NCBI GenBank assembly: GCA_001414485.1
Contig: LLEY01000123.1
Location: 62,001-126,000 of the forward strand
Length of the DNA: 64,000 nucleotides
From: Calycina herbarum
Taxonomy: Eukaryota > Ascomycota > Leotiomycetes > Helotiales > Pezizellaceae
Direction: 5' to 3'
Shown here: positions 11,796 through 23,413 of the stretch, one piece after another
How the letters are laid out: each line of letters opens with the position of its first letter
Position numbering within the stretch: the stretch's first letter is position 1
Program-made: the position numbers and the translations under genes
The notes under the pieces: model-generated
Database searches by the model: none
Told to the model about the DNA's origin: nothing
What the model saw: the letters and a program-made list of their open reading frames with translations, nothing else

Positions 11796-13710
11796 ATGAA
11801 GGCCCCTTATGTGTCAGAGAGTACCAGTGGTGGTGATGTGGAGATGGGAGAGAGCGCTGAAGTGCAATTGAAGCGCGACCTTGAGGCAAGGCATATCAAT
11901 ATGATAGCAATCGCTGGGATGATTGTAAGTCGAAATTCAGATCTGAAGATGTTTCTTGTTACTAAAAATTGCTAGGGAACGGGTCTGTTTCTGAATTCTG
12001 GAAGTACCATTGCGATGGCTGGCCCTGTGGGAGCTCTGCTAGCATATATTTTCATGGGTTTCGTGACTGCGGGTGTTAGTGTAAGTTGGAAACTCGTTCT
12101 GATACTAGCAAGGTCTTAATTAATTGTTTTCTAAGTACACAACTGGTGAGATTACAGCATTTATGCCCGTCACTGGTGGATTTGTTAGACATGCCACCGT
12201 TTTCGTTGAGCCAGCTCTTGGAGCAGCAGCTGGATGGAATTTCTGTAAGCCAAAGACATTCTGCTAAAACCGAACAATGTGCTAAGAAATATAGGGTATA
12301 CCATGGCTATTTCGGTTCCAGCAGAATTGAGTGCAGCTGCAACCTTGGTGCAATTTTGGGATTCTACAACAAACCCTGCAGTCTGGATTACCGTCTTTTT
12401 GGTCGTAATTGTTGTTCTAAACTTTAGCGGAGTTCGTTTGTATGGCGAGGTATGTCTTTTGAAATCGAGTTGAATTTGATTGAGGAAAAGACTAACGAGA
12501 AAATAGTCAGAAGTAGTATTTGCTTCCATGAAAATTGCACTCATCATCGGCTTAATCATTGCTGGTATTGTTGTAGACCTTGGAGGCGGTCCTAATAAAC
12601 AACGACTCGGCTTCCACTACTGGCGAACCCCTGGAGCGTTCAACGAGCATCTCACAACTGGAAATACTGGGAGATTTTTGGCGTTTTGGTCTTCGTTAAT
12701 CAGTGCTGCATTCTCTTACGGTAATATTCAAGTTGTTGCACTTTCTGGTACTGAGACTGCAAACCCTCGAAAGATCATTCCAGAGGCAACAAAAAAGACA
12801 TTCTTTCGAGTGTTCTTCTTTTATGTCCTCAGTATCTTTGTAGTAGGCTTGATTGTGTAAGTCTTCTTCAAGGTTATGGCCGTAACTTTGCTAATAATAT
12901 ATCAGTCCTTTCGATAACGAGAAGCTTTCTATCTCCACTGGTACAGCATCTCAATCACCATTCGTAATTGCTTTCCAAGCAGCAGGAATCTCGGTTCTGC
13001 CATCAATCATCAATGCAGTTGTCTGTACTTCAGCCATCAGTAGTGGATCCGCATGTATTTTCCTCGCATCACGAACACTTTATGGACTCAGCTCGGATGG
13101 ACATGCGCCGAAAATCTTCCTTGAATGCAATCGATTTGGAACCCCGTGGTACGCTGTAGCACTGAGCATTCTTCCTTCGCCGCTGGTATATTTGGTTTTG
13201 AACAACAACAGTTCGATTGTCTTTGGATGGTTCGTAAATATCACCACCATCTCTGGATTAATTGGCTGGGTCATCATTGAAGCTACCTACCTTCGATTCT
13301 ACTACGCTCTAAAGAAACAAAACATCTCCCGCGAATGCAAGTTTCCCCACCAAGCCCCCCTCCACTCCCTGCTAACAAATATTCCAGCACTCCCATACAA
13401 ATCCCCCTTCCAACCCTACGTCGCTTGGATCACAATGTTCATCGTAGCAATCATCATCCTCTTCGCAGGTTATTCCGTCTTCTTCCCCGGCAACTTCACA
13501 GCCTCAGCATTCCTAACATATTACATCAATCTTCCAATTTTTGCAGCACTTTATATATTCTTCAAGTTCTTCCTTAAGTCTAAGGTTGTTCCGCTTGAGC
13601 ATATTGATTTTGTGCCCGAGTTGGAATCTATTAGAGAGTGGAGGCATTCGGAGGAGAGTTTTGAAAAGGAAGAGAAGATGTGGAAGAGGGTTTGGGATAA
13701 AGTGTTTTAG
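11796..13710 (+). CDS. Amino-acid permease of the fungal YAT/APC family (550 aa, 6 exons)
   Basis: Plasma-membrane amino-acid/proton symporter. Exons read 11796-11924, 11976-12080, 12136-12244, 12295-12449, 12507-12856 and 12906-13710, all in frame with introns of about 50-57 nt. The signature begins with RHINMIAIAGMI followed by GTGLFLNSGS, the conserved first-helix motif of amino-acid permeases. It continues with GFVRHATVFVEPALGAAAGWNFWY and with SYGNIQVVALSGTETANPRK, as in AGP/GAP/DIP5-like carriers. About twelve hydrophobic segments can be counted. The N-terminus is short and acidic and the C-terminus is charged (EWRHSEESFEKEEKMWKRV), both cytosolic in this family. Which amino acid it carries cannot be told. 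Confidence 0.9.
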
Positions 13711-13978
13711 ATTGAGGGGAGATGTATTTTATGCTATTGGTTCTGGGAAATATATTGTCTGTAGCAAGTTCTTATCTAGCAAAGCCTTGGAAGTTTGCTC
13801 GTGCGCCCATGCTCACTTAACTCAGTTCCCCCAATCTCTCGCTTAGCATAGAAGTCAATTTCCCCTAATGAGCCTTTATCTTGTTCGAGAAGAAGACTCT
13901 TGAGAAATGACAAAACGATGGTGATACAGTCGCGAGTAGCCCTTTATCTTGGAAATCTCTTTACTGCTGCTCCTATGC

Positions 13979-15208
13979 CTAGATTACAAGATTAGTATAA
14001 TTGCTCGATAGATATAGATAATCAGGAGAAAGAGAGGGGGATATACTTCTTGGCAATGTAGGATAATATTTGTATGGGAGTCCTATAAATGGCGTAGCAC
14101 TAGTGCTCGACGGAAATGATGCTGGTAGTATTGGCTTCTGAGAAGATGTACCAGTTGGTCCAAACTGTGATTTTGAGTTCGAGAGAAGAGACATGACCTT
14201 GCTTTGAACCTCCAATGGAGTACGTCTGCCGGATTGTTCAGATTGGAAGGTTGAACTTGGGAATGGAGCGAGAGGCTTGACATCGTTATGGGGAATGAGC
14301 TTTATTTCGGTCGTCAGTCATTGTCCTAAGTAAAGAAAAAGGATGAAAACAAACCTTGCGAGCACAAGATGTAGTGTTCGATGGATGAGCCGCATATGCA
14401 AGTTTTATGATGCTAGGGGTCTTCGTAAAATGGCCTGCCAATCCACATCTAGCGACGCTGTGGAAACCTCGAGTTCCAGGAGGAGTATTGTGAGATCCAC
14501 CAGCCAGCCCATCTCTCGCATTGCCTTGAATGTGTTGAGGTCCGGTAGTAAGATCTGCATTGCGGAGGGGGTCTGGGCCGGATTGTGGTGGTGGGCTGGA
14601 AGAGACCAAGTCTGCAGTCGTGCCTGCTGGATTGGATGCTGTGGTTGCAGACGATTGAATTTTCTTACCGTACTAAAAGATATTTAGCTTATGACAAATA
14701 TGTCGATGAGAAAATTTACCTTGTTTCCTAACAGTTTGTCCAAATATAGGTAGGCAAAGATTGTCATGAAAAGACAACACGTATCAAAACCGATTTTATC
14801 TTTTCTCCAATTGGCTTCCAGGTTTTCTAACAGGACTTCCAACTCGTGTCCGGCCGCCTCGAAATCTTTATTGATCACTGAAATCTCTGCGTCGCGTTCT
14901 ACGTAGAGTTTGTATCGTCTTTGGCTCGCTTCCTCGCTGTTGCCGATATTCTCGATCTTTTCCTCAAATAGACGTGTGACCCGATTGATTTCGTTATCTC
15001 GTAACTTACGTACAATATTGGACATTTCTATGTGAGCCTTCACCGTTTTGAAATTAGGGGTAATGACTTGCACTGGAAAATACTTTTCGAAGAGAGAAGG
15101 GAAATCCTGAATCTTAATTAGCATCTGCTCAGCACTCACTAAAAGGTAAGATTCACTTACCATAGAAGTTGATGTGCTCCCTTCAGATGGTGAGCTGTCC
15201 GAAGCCAT
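13979..15208 (-). CDS. Hypothetical protein, coiled coil plus one hydrophobic segment (about 375 aa, 3 exons)
   Basis: Exons read 15208-14720, 14672-14355 and 14299-13979, joined in frame; the last intron has a GACTGAC branch site. I do not recognise the family. The first exon gives a Ser-rich start, then a helical, charged region (VRKLRDNEINRVTRLFEEKIE and a later EAAGHELEVLLENLEANW) likely to form a coiled coil. It ends with a hydrophobic stretch (CCLFMTIFAYLYL) that could be membrane-associated. The rest is low-complexity, rich in Ser, Pro, Gly and Thr. The 3' end is uncertain because a possible further donor lies in the last exon near 14045. The consistent splice frames support a real gene, with no function assignable. 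Confidence 0.55.
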
Positions 15209-16129
15209 GCTTGCGGTTATGGTGTTGGTCGAGAATGTGATTAGACTGAATCAAAGGTGTTTCAATAAAGTGTGTTGTGTTATTATTGAAGAGGATTTGA
15301 TGCTGAGGTATATTAGAAGGAGTTGGAGAATGACAAGTGTTTAAATACACAATGCCAAGCCAGCCATGACTTAACTATACCTATGTCATTTGATATTCAC
15401 CTCTTATTTGGCTAAGGGCGTGTTCGGCTCACTTTCTATCTATTCGTCCCCACGATTTGGCTTCTTTTGAAATTTGTACTGAGAGTGAATTAAGAAATCT
15501 TTCCGGCCTCTTTCAATATTGGACTGACCAAGGCAAAGACTAGGAACAATAATCCCTCGTGTACTCCTGCTACAAAGTGGGATAAGGATGTACATGACTC
15601 GAAAGAGTACAAGAGGTGAAGGATAACATCTGAAGCCAATTTAAGAAGACTTTAGGGTACGGAGGTAATGTTTTTGAGATGCAGTTCCTTTTCTTGTCGC
15701 TCTTGTAGATGAATTGAGACGGGTCATGTGATCGTGTTACGAGTTCTTCAAACCGTCCTTCCAGTGCTGGGTCCTTTCAATAGCTTCTTCAATAGTCTTA
15801 AATGATTCAGTTTTAAAGTCTCGATAGAAGGACTTTACATTGTGAGAGACGTAATGTAAATATTGAAACCGGATGATAAAACATCGCTCGTTCTCATGAA
15901 ACCTTTCTCAGCTGAACATTTGCCTGTTCAACAGAGCATCTGTGACCGAGTACATATGTAGTTGTTCTCCAAAGAAAGTATTCGAAAGAAAAAGAGTTTC
16001 AAATTTGATCCAATAACAGTAACCCCCACCCCAAACTCCAGAACCAAGGTATAAAAGAGCCAAATTCCAATGATCCCCAATACGTACCCAACAAGTCCTA
16101 GATCAATACATATGTAACACAGAAAACCT
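15209..16129. other. Intergenic region, no gene seen
   Basis: About 920 bp with no convincing coding frame on either strand. A TATA-like motif (TATAAAAG) lies on the plus strand near 16051 but no gene follows it in that direction. Confidence 0.4.
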
Positions 16130-16546
16130 TCACATCACAACACATCCACAACAACAAGCAGCAGCACAACAACCCGCACAAAATCCAATAGTAGCATCAT
16201 CCCCTCTCCGTGGTTCTTTTCCCTGAACGTAAACCACCTGCACAGCTTGGCCCGGAGGCCCTCGTTGTTCCTGATTTCCATGCCCCATTTCTTGTTGATT
16301 GTAAGCCTTCGGTTGTTGTTGCTGTTGATACTGAGGTCCAGCTTGCTGTTGAGTTGCATGTTGGGTTGGGTTTTGGCTGTGGGCCTCGGCGGGGTACATG
16401 GGAGGTGGATCGTCGCCTGCGAGAGCCTGGGGTCTTCGTTCCCAGAGGCTTTGTTTTTGTTCTTGGGGTTGGGGAGATGGTTGTCGGCTTGTCGGTTGGG
16501 GAGTTATGTTGCTTTGATAATTGGCTTGGGGTGTTTTGGGATCCAT
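16130..16546 (-). CDS. Gln/Pro-rich protein with C-terminal cysteine-rich (CYSTM-type) tail (138 aa)
   Basis: A single-exon small protein. The first 95 residues or so are disordered, rich in Gln and Pro (QPTSRQPSPQPQEQ, QYQQQQQP). A short segment AVQVVYVQGKEPRRGDDATIG leads into a Cys/Ala-rich tail GFCAGCCAAACCCGCVVM with seven cysteines. This arrangement, a polar low-complexity N-terminus and a terminal Cys-rich helix, is that of the CYSTM family (PF12734), tail-anchored or palmitoylated membrane proteins linked to stress tolerance in yeasts and plants. I assign the family from pattern only. The ATG at 16546 starts the MDPKTPQ sequence. Confidence 0.75.
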   Translation of the reverse strand: MDPKTPQANYQSNITPQPTSRQPSPQPQEQKQSLWERRPQALAGDDPPPMYPAEAHSQNPTQHATQQQAGPQYQQQQQPKAYNQQEMGHGNQEQRGPPGQAVQVVYVQGKEPRRGDDATIGFCAGCCAAACCCGCVVM

Positions 16547-17534
16547 CTTTGCGATTATTTTGAAAGCGCTGGAGGACTTTGATGGAATAGTTTGAATATC
16601 AAGATGTCGTGAGGTAACTCTTTTAGTCGAAGGCTGTGGTGTAACGATTTACAAACTGTTGCCTGATTGACTACTACCCATCTGCAATAAAAGGATAAAC
16701 GGAATAAATGGTCTTGAAATTTCGCATTTGATATCGTGAAAAAAAAGTTTGGAAGCTGCCAAGAAACAAAGAACAACTCTAGAAGGAAACAACTCGTATA
16801 TATGATCCCCATTTAATCCTCCGCCATACTCCGTAAACTCCCAATCCTTCCTTCGCGCAAGGAAGGAAGAGGCTGATGCTGCTTATGTTGGGTGGCGCAG
16901 TGTCGCGTTCGCCCTGTGCCCCTCGAAAACTGGGAAACGAACCAATCATTTTTAAAATTGTATGAGATCGCAATATTTGAGCCCCGTGAAACAAGCTCCT
17001 TGCGGCAAAACTTGATGACTATCTATTGAACTTAGGGTCACAGTTTACGTTGTGGAGGTTGTGGTTGGTTACGTCGAACGTGGTTGGTTGGCTCGTGGGG
17101 GAAGAAGCCTGTGGCGGGCGACGCTACCTCGTCCCCAGGCGTTTTCCGGAAGGGGAAATTATTGGCTACGAAAAGAATCATATCTAATTAATAGAAATTT
17201 TCTTTTAGGATGTCTGCAGAGCGAAAGAAGAGTTTATATTGACTTTGACTTGGTTTTCTTCCTTCGAAATATTCGATTGCGACAAGCTTTCCGGTTCGAG
17301 GTGACCAGCAATTTGAATAAAGAATATTAGATGAATTTGCAGTACAAAACTTATCATCAGTAGCGCTTGACGAGTGCAATTTAATATGGAAGTAAAAGGA
17401 AGGGCTTCAAGGCATAAAACAGAACAAACTATCGTCAACTTGACATACATCATTATCTAAAACTACGTTGAGACCATTTAAAGTATAAAAACAGAATTTA
17501 AATGTAACAGGAAGCAATTCTGATTCCTGACTTC
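16547..17534. other. Intergenic region, no gene seen
   Basis: About 990 bp upstream of the CYSTM-type gene and downstream of the broken secreted-protein gene. It should include the CYSTM-type promoter. Several short open frames are present but none has protein-like features. Confidence 0.4.
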
Positions 17535-18695
17535 CTACAACAAAATTGCAAACAGTCCACCAACAACAACTGCTCCACTGACAACCATTCCACCTCCTGC
17601 TGTTGACTGCGCCAGAACTACTCGAAGAAGTTACGGTGGTAGTCCGAGAAGTTGGAGAAATGGTGGCGGCAGCTGTCCTGGTAGTTGTAGAACCAGATTT
17701 CGTGGTTGTACCAGTAAGAGTGCCGAAATTGGTGTTTGTCGAAGTAGCAAAAGTTGTATTCGCTGCCAATGTATCATTTGCAACCGTAGGTCTAACAGCT
17801 CTCGCGTAACTTGCATATGTGTCATTTGCGGAAAACGGACAATTATCTGCGAGATAGATACTTTGAAGCTCAGCCGTTTTATTGCCAAAGACACTTGTTG
17901 GAGGAGCGCATCGAACTCCGAATAAGCTGGTCAGATTGTTTTCAACACTTGTGACATCCTCTTGAGAGACATTGAATGAGGCGAGTGAGAGTGTGATTTG
18001 TTGGATGAAAAAGCCTATCTCATCGGTAGTGTGATCCATGAATCTATGCATTTTTAATATTCAAACGGCAATATGGGTAAAAGAAATTGAATTTAACATA
18101 CTTGTGAACCTCGTACATTGAGGCATTGCCGTCCTATTTTGGAAATTGGGCAGTATCCATCAAAGTGCACTGAAACAAACCACCAAAGAATCCGTATAAA
18201 TGGGTAAAGAGACCACCACACATAGTTAGTTGTTTTGATAGCACGAAGCTTGGGGAAAAAGTACTATTGGTTAGAGTCCATATCATTAGATGGCCTATTT
18301 AATCGAAGGGGTGCGGCACCACCACCGTCAAAGAAATTGACGAGTCTTCCAACATCTGCACCTGTATTTGACGATGCCAGACCGCCATTGAAGTATGGCA
18401 CAAGATTTACCTTTGTCCGTTGAAGGAGCCAGCTCTCAATATCCCGGGTACTGTGACACCAAGGTTTGGTTTTGTGTCTGTTTAGTATGAGCAGGTTCGT
18501 CTTAGTCTATTAAATGATGAAACCCACAATTGCCTATGAAAGGGGTATTGATGACTAGATTAACGAACGTATATTGATTTTGAGAAGTGTTGTTCGTGAA
18601 GACGTAGGAGGTGTAGAAGTCGCAGAGAGAAGTGTTACTTGGGCGCTGAGCATGCGCAATACAGCGGCAGCCAGAATAAGTGATATTGAAATCAT
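17535..18695 (-). pseudogene. Broken gene for a secreted, probably GPI-anchored fungal protein of unknown function
   Basis: The remains of one gene can be followed through several frames. An ATG at 18695 starts a signal peptide (MISISLILAAAVLRMLSAQ). The mature part then appears in a shifted frame near 18640 (NTSLCDFYTSYVFTNNTS, then FVNLVINTPFIGN). A good intron with a TACTAAAC branch site leads to LGVTVPGIL and SFNG. A one-base loss near 18415 shifts the frame again (VNLVPYFNGGLASSNTG). Stops interrupt at 18264-18266 and 18134-18136, the latter between FPK and DGNASMYEVHK. The next exon is intact (FMDHTTDEIGFFIQQ). At about 17610 the frame slips once more, and the correct frame would give a GGGMVVSGAVVVGGLFAILL tail that resembles a GPI-anchor signal ending at 17535. 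The pattern resembles a conserved fungal secreted family that I cannot name. Confidence 0.7.
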
Positions 18696-19430
18696 ATTTT
18701 CGGGACAAAAATTGTTGAAGAATATATAATAAAATCGTGGATGAGCATAAGTAGACATGTAGCTTTAAATAATGAGGCGACTAAACACTCTCCCCCTCTG
18801 TCGCTGAGGGGTTGCGAACCGAGAACTCGATTACGATACCCATCCTTTTAAGTTTCACAAGCCGTGACCTTAGATTACTCGAGTAGTCCGCATTTTCAAT
18901 CGAAATTTATAGCACATTCGGTCCCTGGTAAAGTTATATCGCTTCACCAGTTGTTGAAGCTTACTCGATATGTGGAAGAAAATTCTGCTACATTACATCA
19001 AATACGGAGGAAGTTTTGAGTCGTGGGTTGGCTGATTAACCCCTGGCGCCACGCCGCCACAAAAGGGGGAGGAAGCGAGGCACGTGTCAAACGAGACCGC
19101 CACAACTCTTGACTCGAAAAGTTACCAGTGACTTCTCATGTATATTTTAACCCTTGTTTACTTGGCTAAAACTACTTTTACGAGCGAAATTGGCCATGAC
19201 GTCGCCAGAGGGGGGTGGCCAGATTTCCACTCTTGTTGCCTGAGGCATGGAATTAGAGCTTTTTTGAATCCTACCTCGGCTGCCTAAAAATAGCAGCCAC
19301 GACGACAACTTCTAGAAATGCTTTTATGTATTCCTTCTTAACCACCAGATGATTGTTTTTTGAGCCTTCTAAGCGAATTTTGCTACTACAGTTCTATGCT
19401 TGAGCACTGACCCTCAATTCCGCCGAGCAG
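18696..19430. promoter_or_regulatory. Intergenic region upstream of the Zn2Cys6 regulator
   Basis: About 735 bp between the start of the broken secreted-protein gene and the divergent start of the Zn2Cys6 regulator. It should include the regulator's promoter. No coding frame or clear site was seen. Confidence 0.4.
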
Positions 19431-21268
19431 ATGACCAAAGTCAAGAAGGGGAGCAGAAAGCGAGCGTACAAGCCCAAGACCAGCACGGGATGCCAAACTT
19501 GTCGAAGTAAGAATTTGAATCAGAATATAAAGCTATCTAGGATCTAATATGATGTAGTACGTCGAGTGAAATGCGATGAGACACAACCGGCTTGTCGTAG
19601 GTGCCAATCAACAGGCCGTACCTGTGATGGCTCTCATCTTGCCTTCCAAGTTTCGCAACAGACAACCATTGTAACAAACCCGCCAATCAACACTCATACT
19701 CATGCCTCGCCACAAGCACATCGATCATTTGCGTTTTTCGTTCACCGGACTTGTCCACAGCTGGCCGGATTTTTTGGCTCCGACTTTTGGGAAAGAGGTG
19801 TCCTTCAAGCTGCATATCATGAACCAGCCATCCGCCATGCCATCGTTGCAATAGGCTCACTACATGAACTATTCGAGCACAATGTAACAATGGTACAAGC
19901 TAACCGGATCTTTGCCTTAGAGCAGTACAATCTGGCGATCAGCAAACTCTTGGTTCCCATCACTCGCAGTGAAGACCGAGGTGTTGATGTTTGCCTTATT
20001 TCTTGCATTCTTTTCACTTGCGTTGAGGTAAATCGACCCGGATCAATTTAGCTATCAAAAATAGGCTGATCTACTTAGAATATGCAAGGACATCATCTTT
20101 CGGCAATATCACATCTTCAAAGTGGTGCTAAGCTGCTTGGTGAAACCCTCTACGATCGCCGGAATGGAGTAATTGAACACCAAGTGCTGGGTTCAAAAAG
20201 CTCTTCAGACTGCTACGTTCCCCTGGAATCTCTTGCTAAAATATTCTCTGGGCTAGGTTTGCAAGATACTATGGCAAGGAAAATCCATTTCTGGTGACTG
20301 CAACTTTGGCTAATGCGTTTACTGCAGATGAGTGGAGGCGAACAGCTCGAACTTTACGACAGTCCATTTTCTGATAAAACTGTTGATGCCATCCCGCTAT
20401 CATTTTCTAGTATTGAGGAGGCCAAATACGTTTTTGAGGTAATAAATTACCTATCTGTCCCCTCGCTAAGCACTTAGCATTTTTATTTAGAGGGACTACA
20501 ACTGTCTCCACGTCTTCTCTCGAAATTTATAGGAGGAATATATAGCAAACTAACATGTTTTAGTATGGCATTGGACTGTTTAACAGCACTCACGCAACGC
20601 AGTTCCCAGGCAGCCCTACGCAGTCTGCTTTTAGTATTGATGATCGCATGGCCAATTTCACGGATCTGTTGTCCAGATACATGCTCGCCTTGGAAGCCTT
20701 TATCAAGTCCAAAGGCCCATCACTTACTCCAAAAGAACAAATCGCCCTGGATGTCCTACAACTCCATATTCTAAACGCCAGAGTCATATTATTTTTTGAG
20801 CTCCTACCTCCAGATAGCCAAGTACCTCTATGTGATGGAGTTCTGCCACTGGTTCGAGAAATTCTCGATCTTGGCGAGAAAATTATCTCTGCCAGTTCAT
20901 CCAGCAATATTTTTGGAGGTAAAACAACTTCTTTCTGCTTGGATATGGGTTATATAATTCCTATCTACACGGTAGCTAGTCAGTGTAAAGACCCGATAAT
21001 GCGCCGAAGAGCCATTGCTCTTCTTCGTTCAACATCACGTCAGGAAGGAATATGGAATAGCTTGTTGGTTGCGAAGGCCGCAGAGAGGATTACGGAAATC
21101 GAAGAAAGTGGGCTGGGTAGTTTCAACGCATGTCTAGAATACCCGAATCAGACTAGCACTCAACCGTTTCTTGAAATGGATGCGAGGGGTGGCAGGCTAC
21201 AATATATTCAAGTGGGAAAAGGGACGGAGAAGCAACTCAACGTGGTTGAAGAGATTTTCACTTGGTAG
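19431..21268 (+). CDS. Zn2Cys6 transcription factor (518 aa, 5 exons, one GC-AG intron)
   Basis: Exons read 19431-19506, 19558-20027, 20079-20273, 20328-20438 and 20564-21268. The DNA-binding cluster is split by intron 1: basic KKGSRKRAYKPKTSTGCQTCR, then IRRVKCDETQPACRRCQSTGRTCDG, the full six-cysteine pattern. A typical fungal regulator body follows (FFGSDFWERGVLQAAYHEPAIRHAIVAIGSLHELF), the segment seen in many filamentous-fungal Zn2Cys6 proteins. The third intron only works with a GC donor (GCAAGG, 54 nt, TGCAG acceptor), since GT donors nearby break the frame. It is followed convergently by the RTA1-like gene. Targets are unknown. Confidence 0.85.
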
Positions 21269-21420
21269 TCGCCTTTTAGACTTCAAGCTACGGCATTCTA
21301 TCTTTTTTCTATACTACAATTTAGCTTGTCTCCGCCCCTTCGAATCACCGTCCCATTTAAATAACGATACAACGCTAAGATCTCAACGCGACAGCTCCCA
21401 CACGCAACTCAAGGCCCATA

Positions 21421-22488
21421 TTAGCAGCTGCCACCAATATTTGTATATCCATTCTTCCCCTCAACAACTCCATCAATATTTCCTCTCATCTTGATCAACT
21501 CATTGCTCTCCAAGTTCTCCGTTTTCTCACCAGTTCTCCTCCAATCACCCCTCAAAGCCCAACCTGGATGGCAAACCGTCAAGCATAAACAAGCGAGAAT
21601 TATCATCACCCCCTCCAAAATCATGAATGGAGCCTCTTCGTTAGCAAGTTTTCCGCGAAATCCCCCTGCCAACTCCGCGCAACGATAGGTGCTTCTCACG
21701 ATAATGAACACTGTCGCTGCAACCAGTGCAATCTCAAAGATATGTAGATTTCTCCCTTTGTGCTCTAAAGATTCTGACGATTTGACCCGGTAGACACGAT
21801 ATGCGAGTTCGGCGCATAAAATCGAGAAGATTACGAGGGAGAAGACTTGAAAGGCAAGACCCGAAAGCATTACATAGATGCCTGTCCAGCTTTCATCCGT
21901 TGTGTTTGCTGTCGCGGAGAGGTATCCACCGATGGATTGGAGAATCAAAGCTAACAGGTCTGCACATATGAAGAGATATGTATATGTCTTTGGTGCGAAG
22001 CGGGAGAGTGTGTTTGTTGGGTCGTAGATTGGAATGAGTCGTGATAAGCATAAGTATATTGACGCGGTAAAGAAGGCTGGAGCGAGTGTCAGGCAGAGTA
22101 AATAGCTATTCCAGGTAAGTCTTCGTTCCGGTTTTTATTGGGGTAGGATTTACGCTTACATTACGAAAGAGTTGAAGATGAATGGGTTTCCACTCAACGC
22201 TACTCTGCCATAGTATCCTATACACTCAAGCACAAGTCCGAGAATCATCGCAATTGAATAAGTCCATGTCTTCCAAACTATGCCCTGGATCAATTGGGTG
22301 ATGAGGAAGAATGCAAAGAGTGACAGGTAGAAGACATTCCCGCCCAGAGAAGGATAGTAATCGATTTGCGCGGACAGAATACCAGTGAGCTGGCAATCAA
22401 CTTGGAGAGTGCAGTTTGGGTAGATGCCATGTGGAATCGTGCCGTTGAAATACGCAAGCAATCTAGCTTCGGCTGGAGAGATAGCCAT
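21421..22488 (-). CDS. RTA1-like seven-helix membrane protein (337 aa, 2 exons)
   Basis: Member of the RTA1/RSB1 family (PF04479): fungal plasma-membrane or vacuolar seven-helix proteins tied to lipid translocation and drug resistance. Exons read 22160-22488 and 21421-22105, joined in frame by a 54-nt intron. I chose the ATG at 22488 (MAISPAEARLL); an upstream extension would need a TTG start. The family blocks are visible: LECIGYYGRVAL in helix 3, LAPAFFTASIYLCLSRLI in helix 4, and FIVRSTYRCAELAGGF before helix 7 followed by EAPFMILEGVMI. The C-terminal tail is polar and cytosolic. It lies tail-to-tail with the Zn2Cys6 gene. The molecule transported is not predictable. Confidence 0.9.
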
Positions 22489-23413
22489 CTTGGAAGTAGG
22501 ATAGATTTCGAATGTTGAACCAAACAAGGTGAGTTGTCCGACTTTGATGGCGACTGAAGACAAAGTATACGGAAAATGGACTGACAGATGGATGTGAATA
22601 TCACAGAAATATATATATTATAGCCTCTTTGAGGAAGTATTCTCAGTCATATTGAACCACCAAAATCTAGCCAAACAGCCACATTCTGTCGCAGAACTAT
22701 TTTCGGACCTCCAATTTAATTACAGGATCGATAGAGCTTTCCACCTATGCATCGAAAAGTCGTCGCTGCACCTCGTAAGGACCTTGAGTGTGAAGCAAAT
22801 TTCACCAATGCAATCGTAAAGGCACTTCAGACCCTAGAAATGTCGATCAGTATATCTTTCGTAAGGACCCAGATCTCCCCAACCATAGGACAAAACCATA
22901 AAAAAGCCACTTCCCCTCATTTTTTCTTAGGAGAGGCTGTGTTCGTACGGACCCGGTCATAGTCTCTGTGTTCCCAAAGAAATGAATTCAAGCTTTTGGT
23001 GGAGCATGATAGATTTCTCTGGGACTGTTCTAAGCTCCTTGATTGGTCGGATCGTAGGGACCCTGTAGTTTTGCTACCCTTAGCGAACACCCCTGTCTCT
23101 ACATCTCACGAGTATTTTCAGAACGCATTACGTGTTCCCCAGAGGATTTAAATTCAATGAGATGTGGTGCGCTCAACGATGTCTCGTTTTCCAAATGCTC
23201 GTATAGACCCCGCATCCACCAATGCAGGCTACAAGTATCCACTCTACTGAAGTACACAAAGGAGGGGCTATCACCTTGTCTTACTTAGATTTCTAGTAAA
23301 GTTATCGAGTTCTGGTATATATATTTGCAGAACCTTCTTGTCAAATTCCCCTTTTGCCCTCAACTCACTTTCTTTTATCAACCCACACTCGTTTTACTTC
23401 TCTTTCGTTCACG
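22489..23413. promoter_or_regulatory. Divergent promoter region between RTA1-like gene and S33 peptidase
   Basis: About 925 bp between divergent start codons. It must contain both promoters. A TATA-like stretch (GTATATATAT) lies near 23313, about 100 bp before the peptidase ATG. No gene is seen inside. Confidence 0.45.

Noticed and set aside
11521..11799. Open frame of 92 codons between the AKR fusion and the permease
   Set aside because: No domain features, unusual composition, and it overlaps the permease start region. Treated as promoter sequence.
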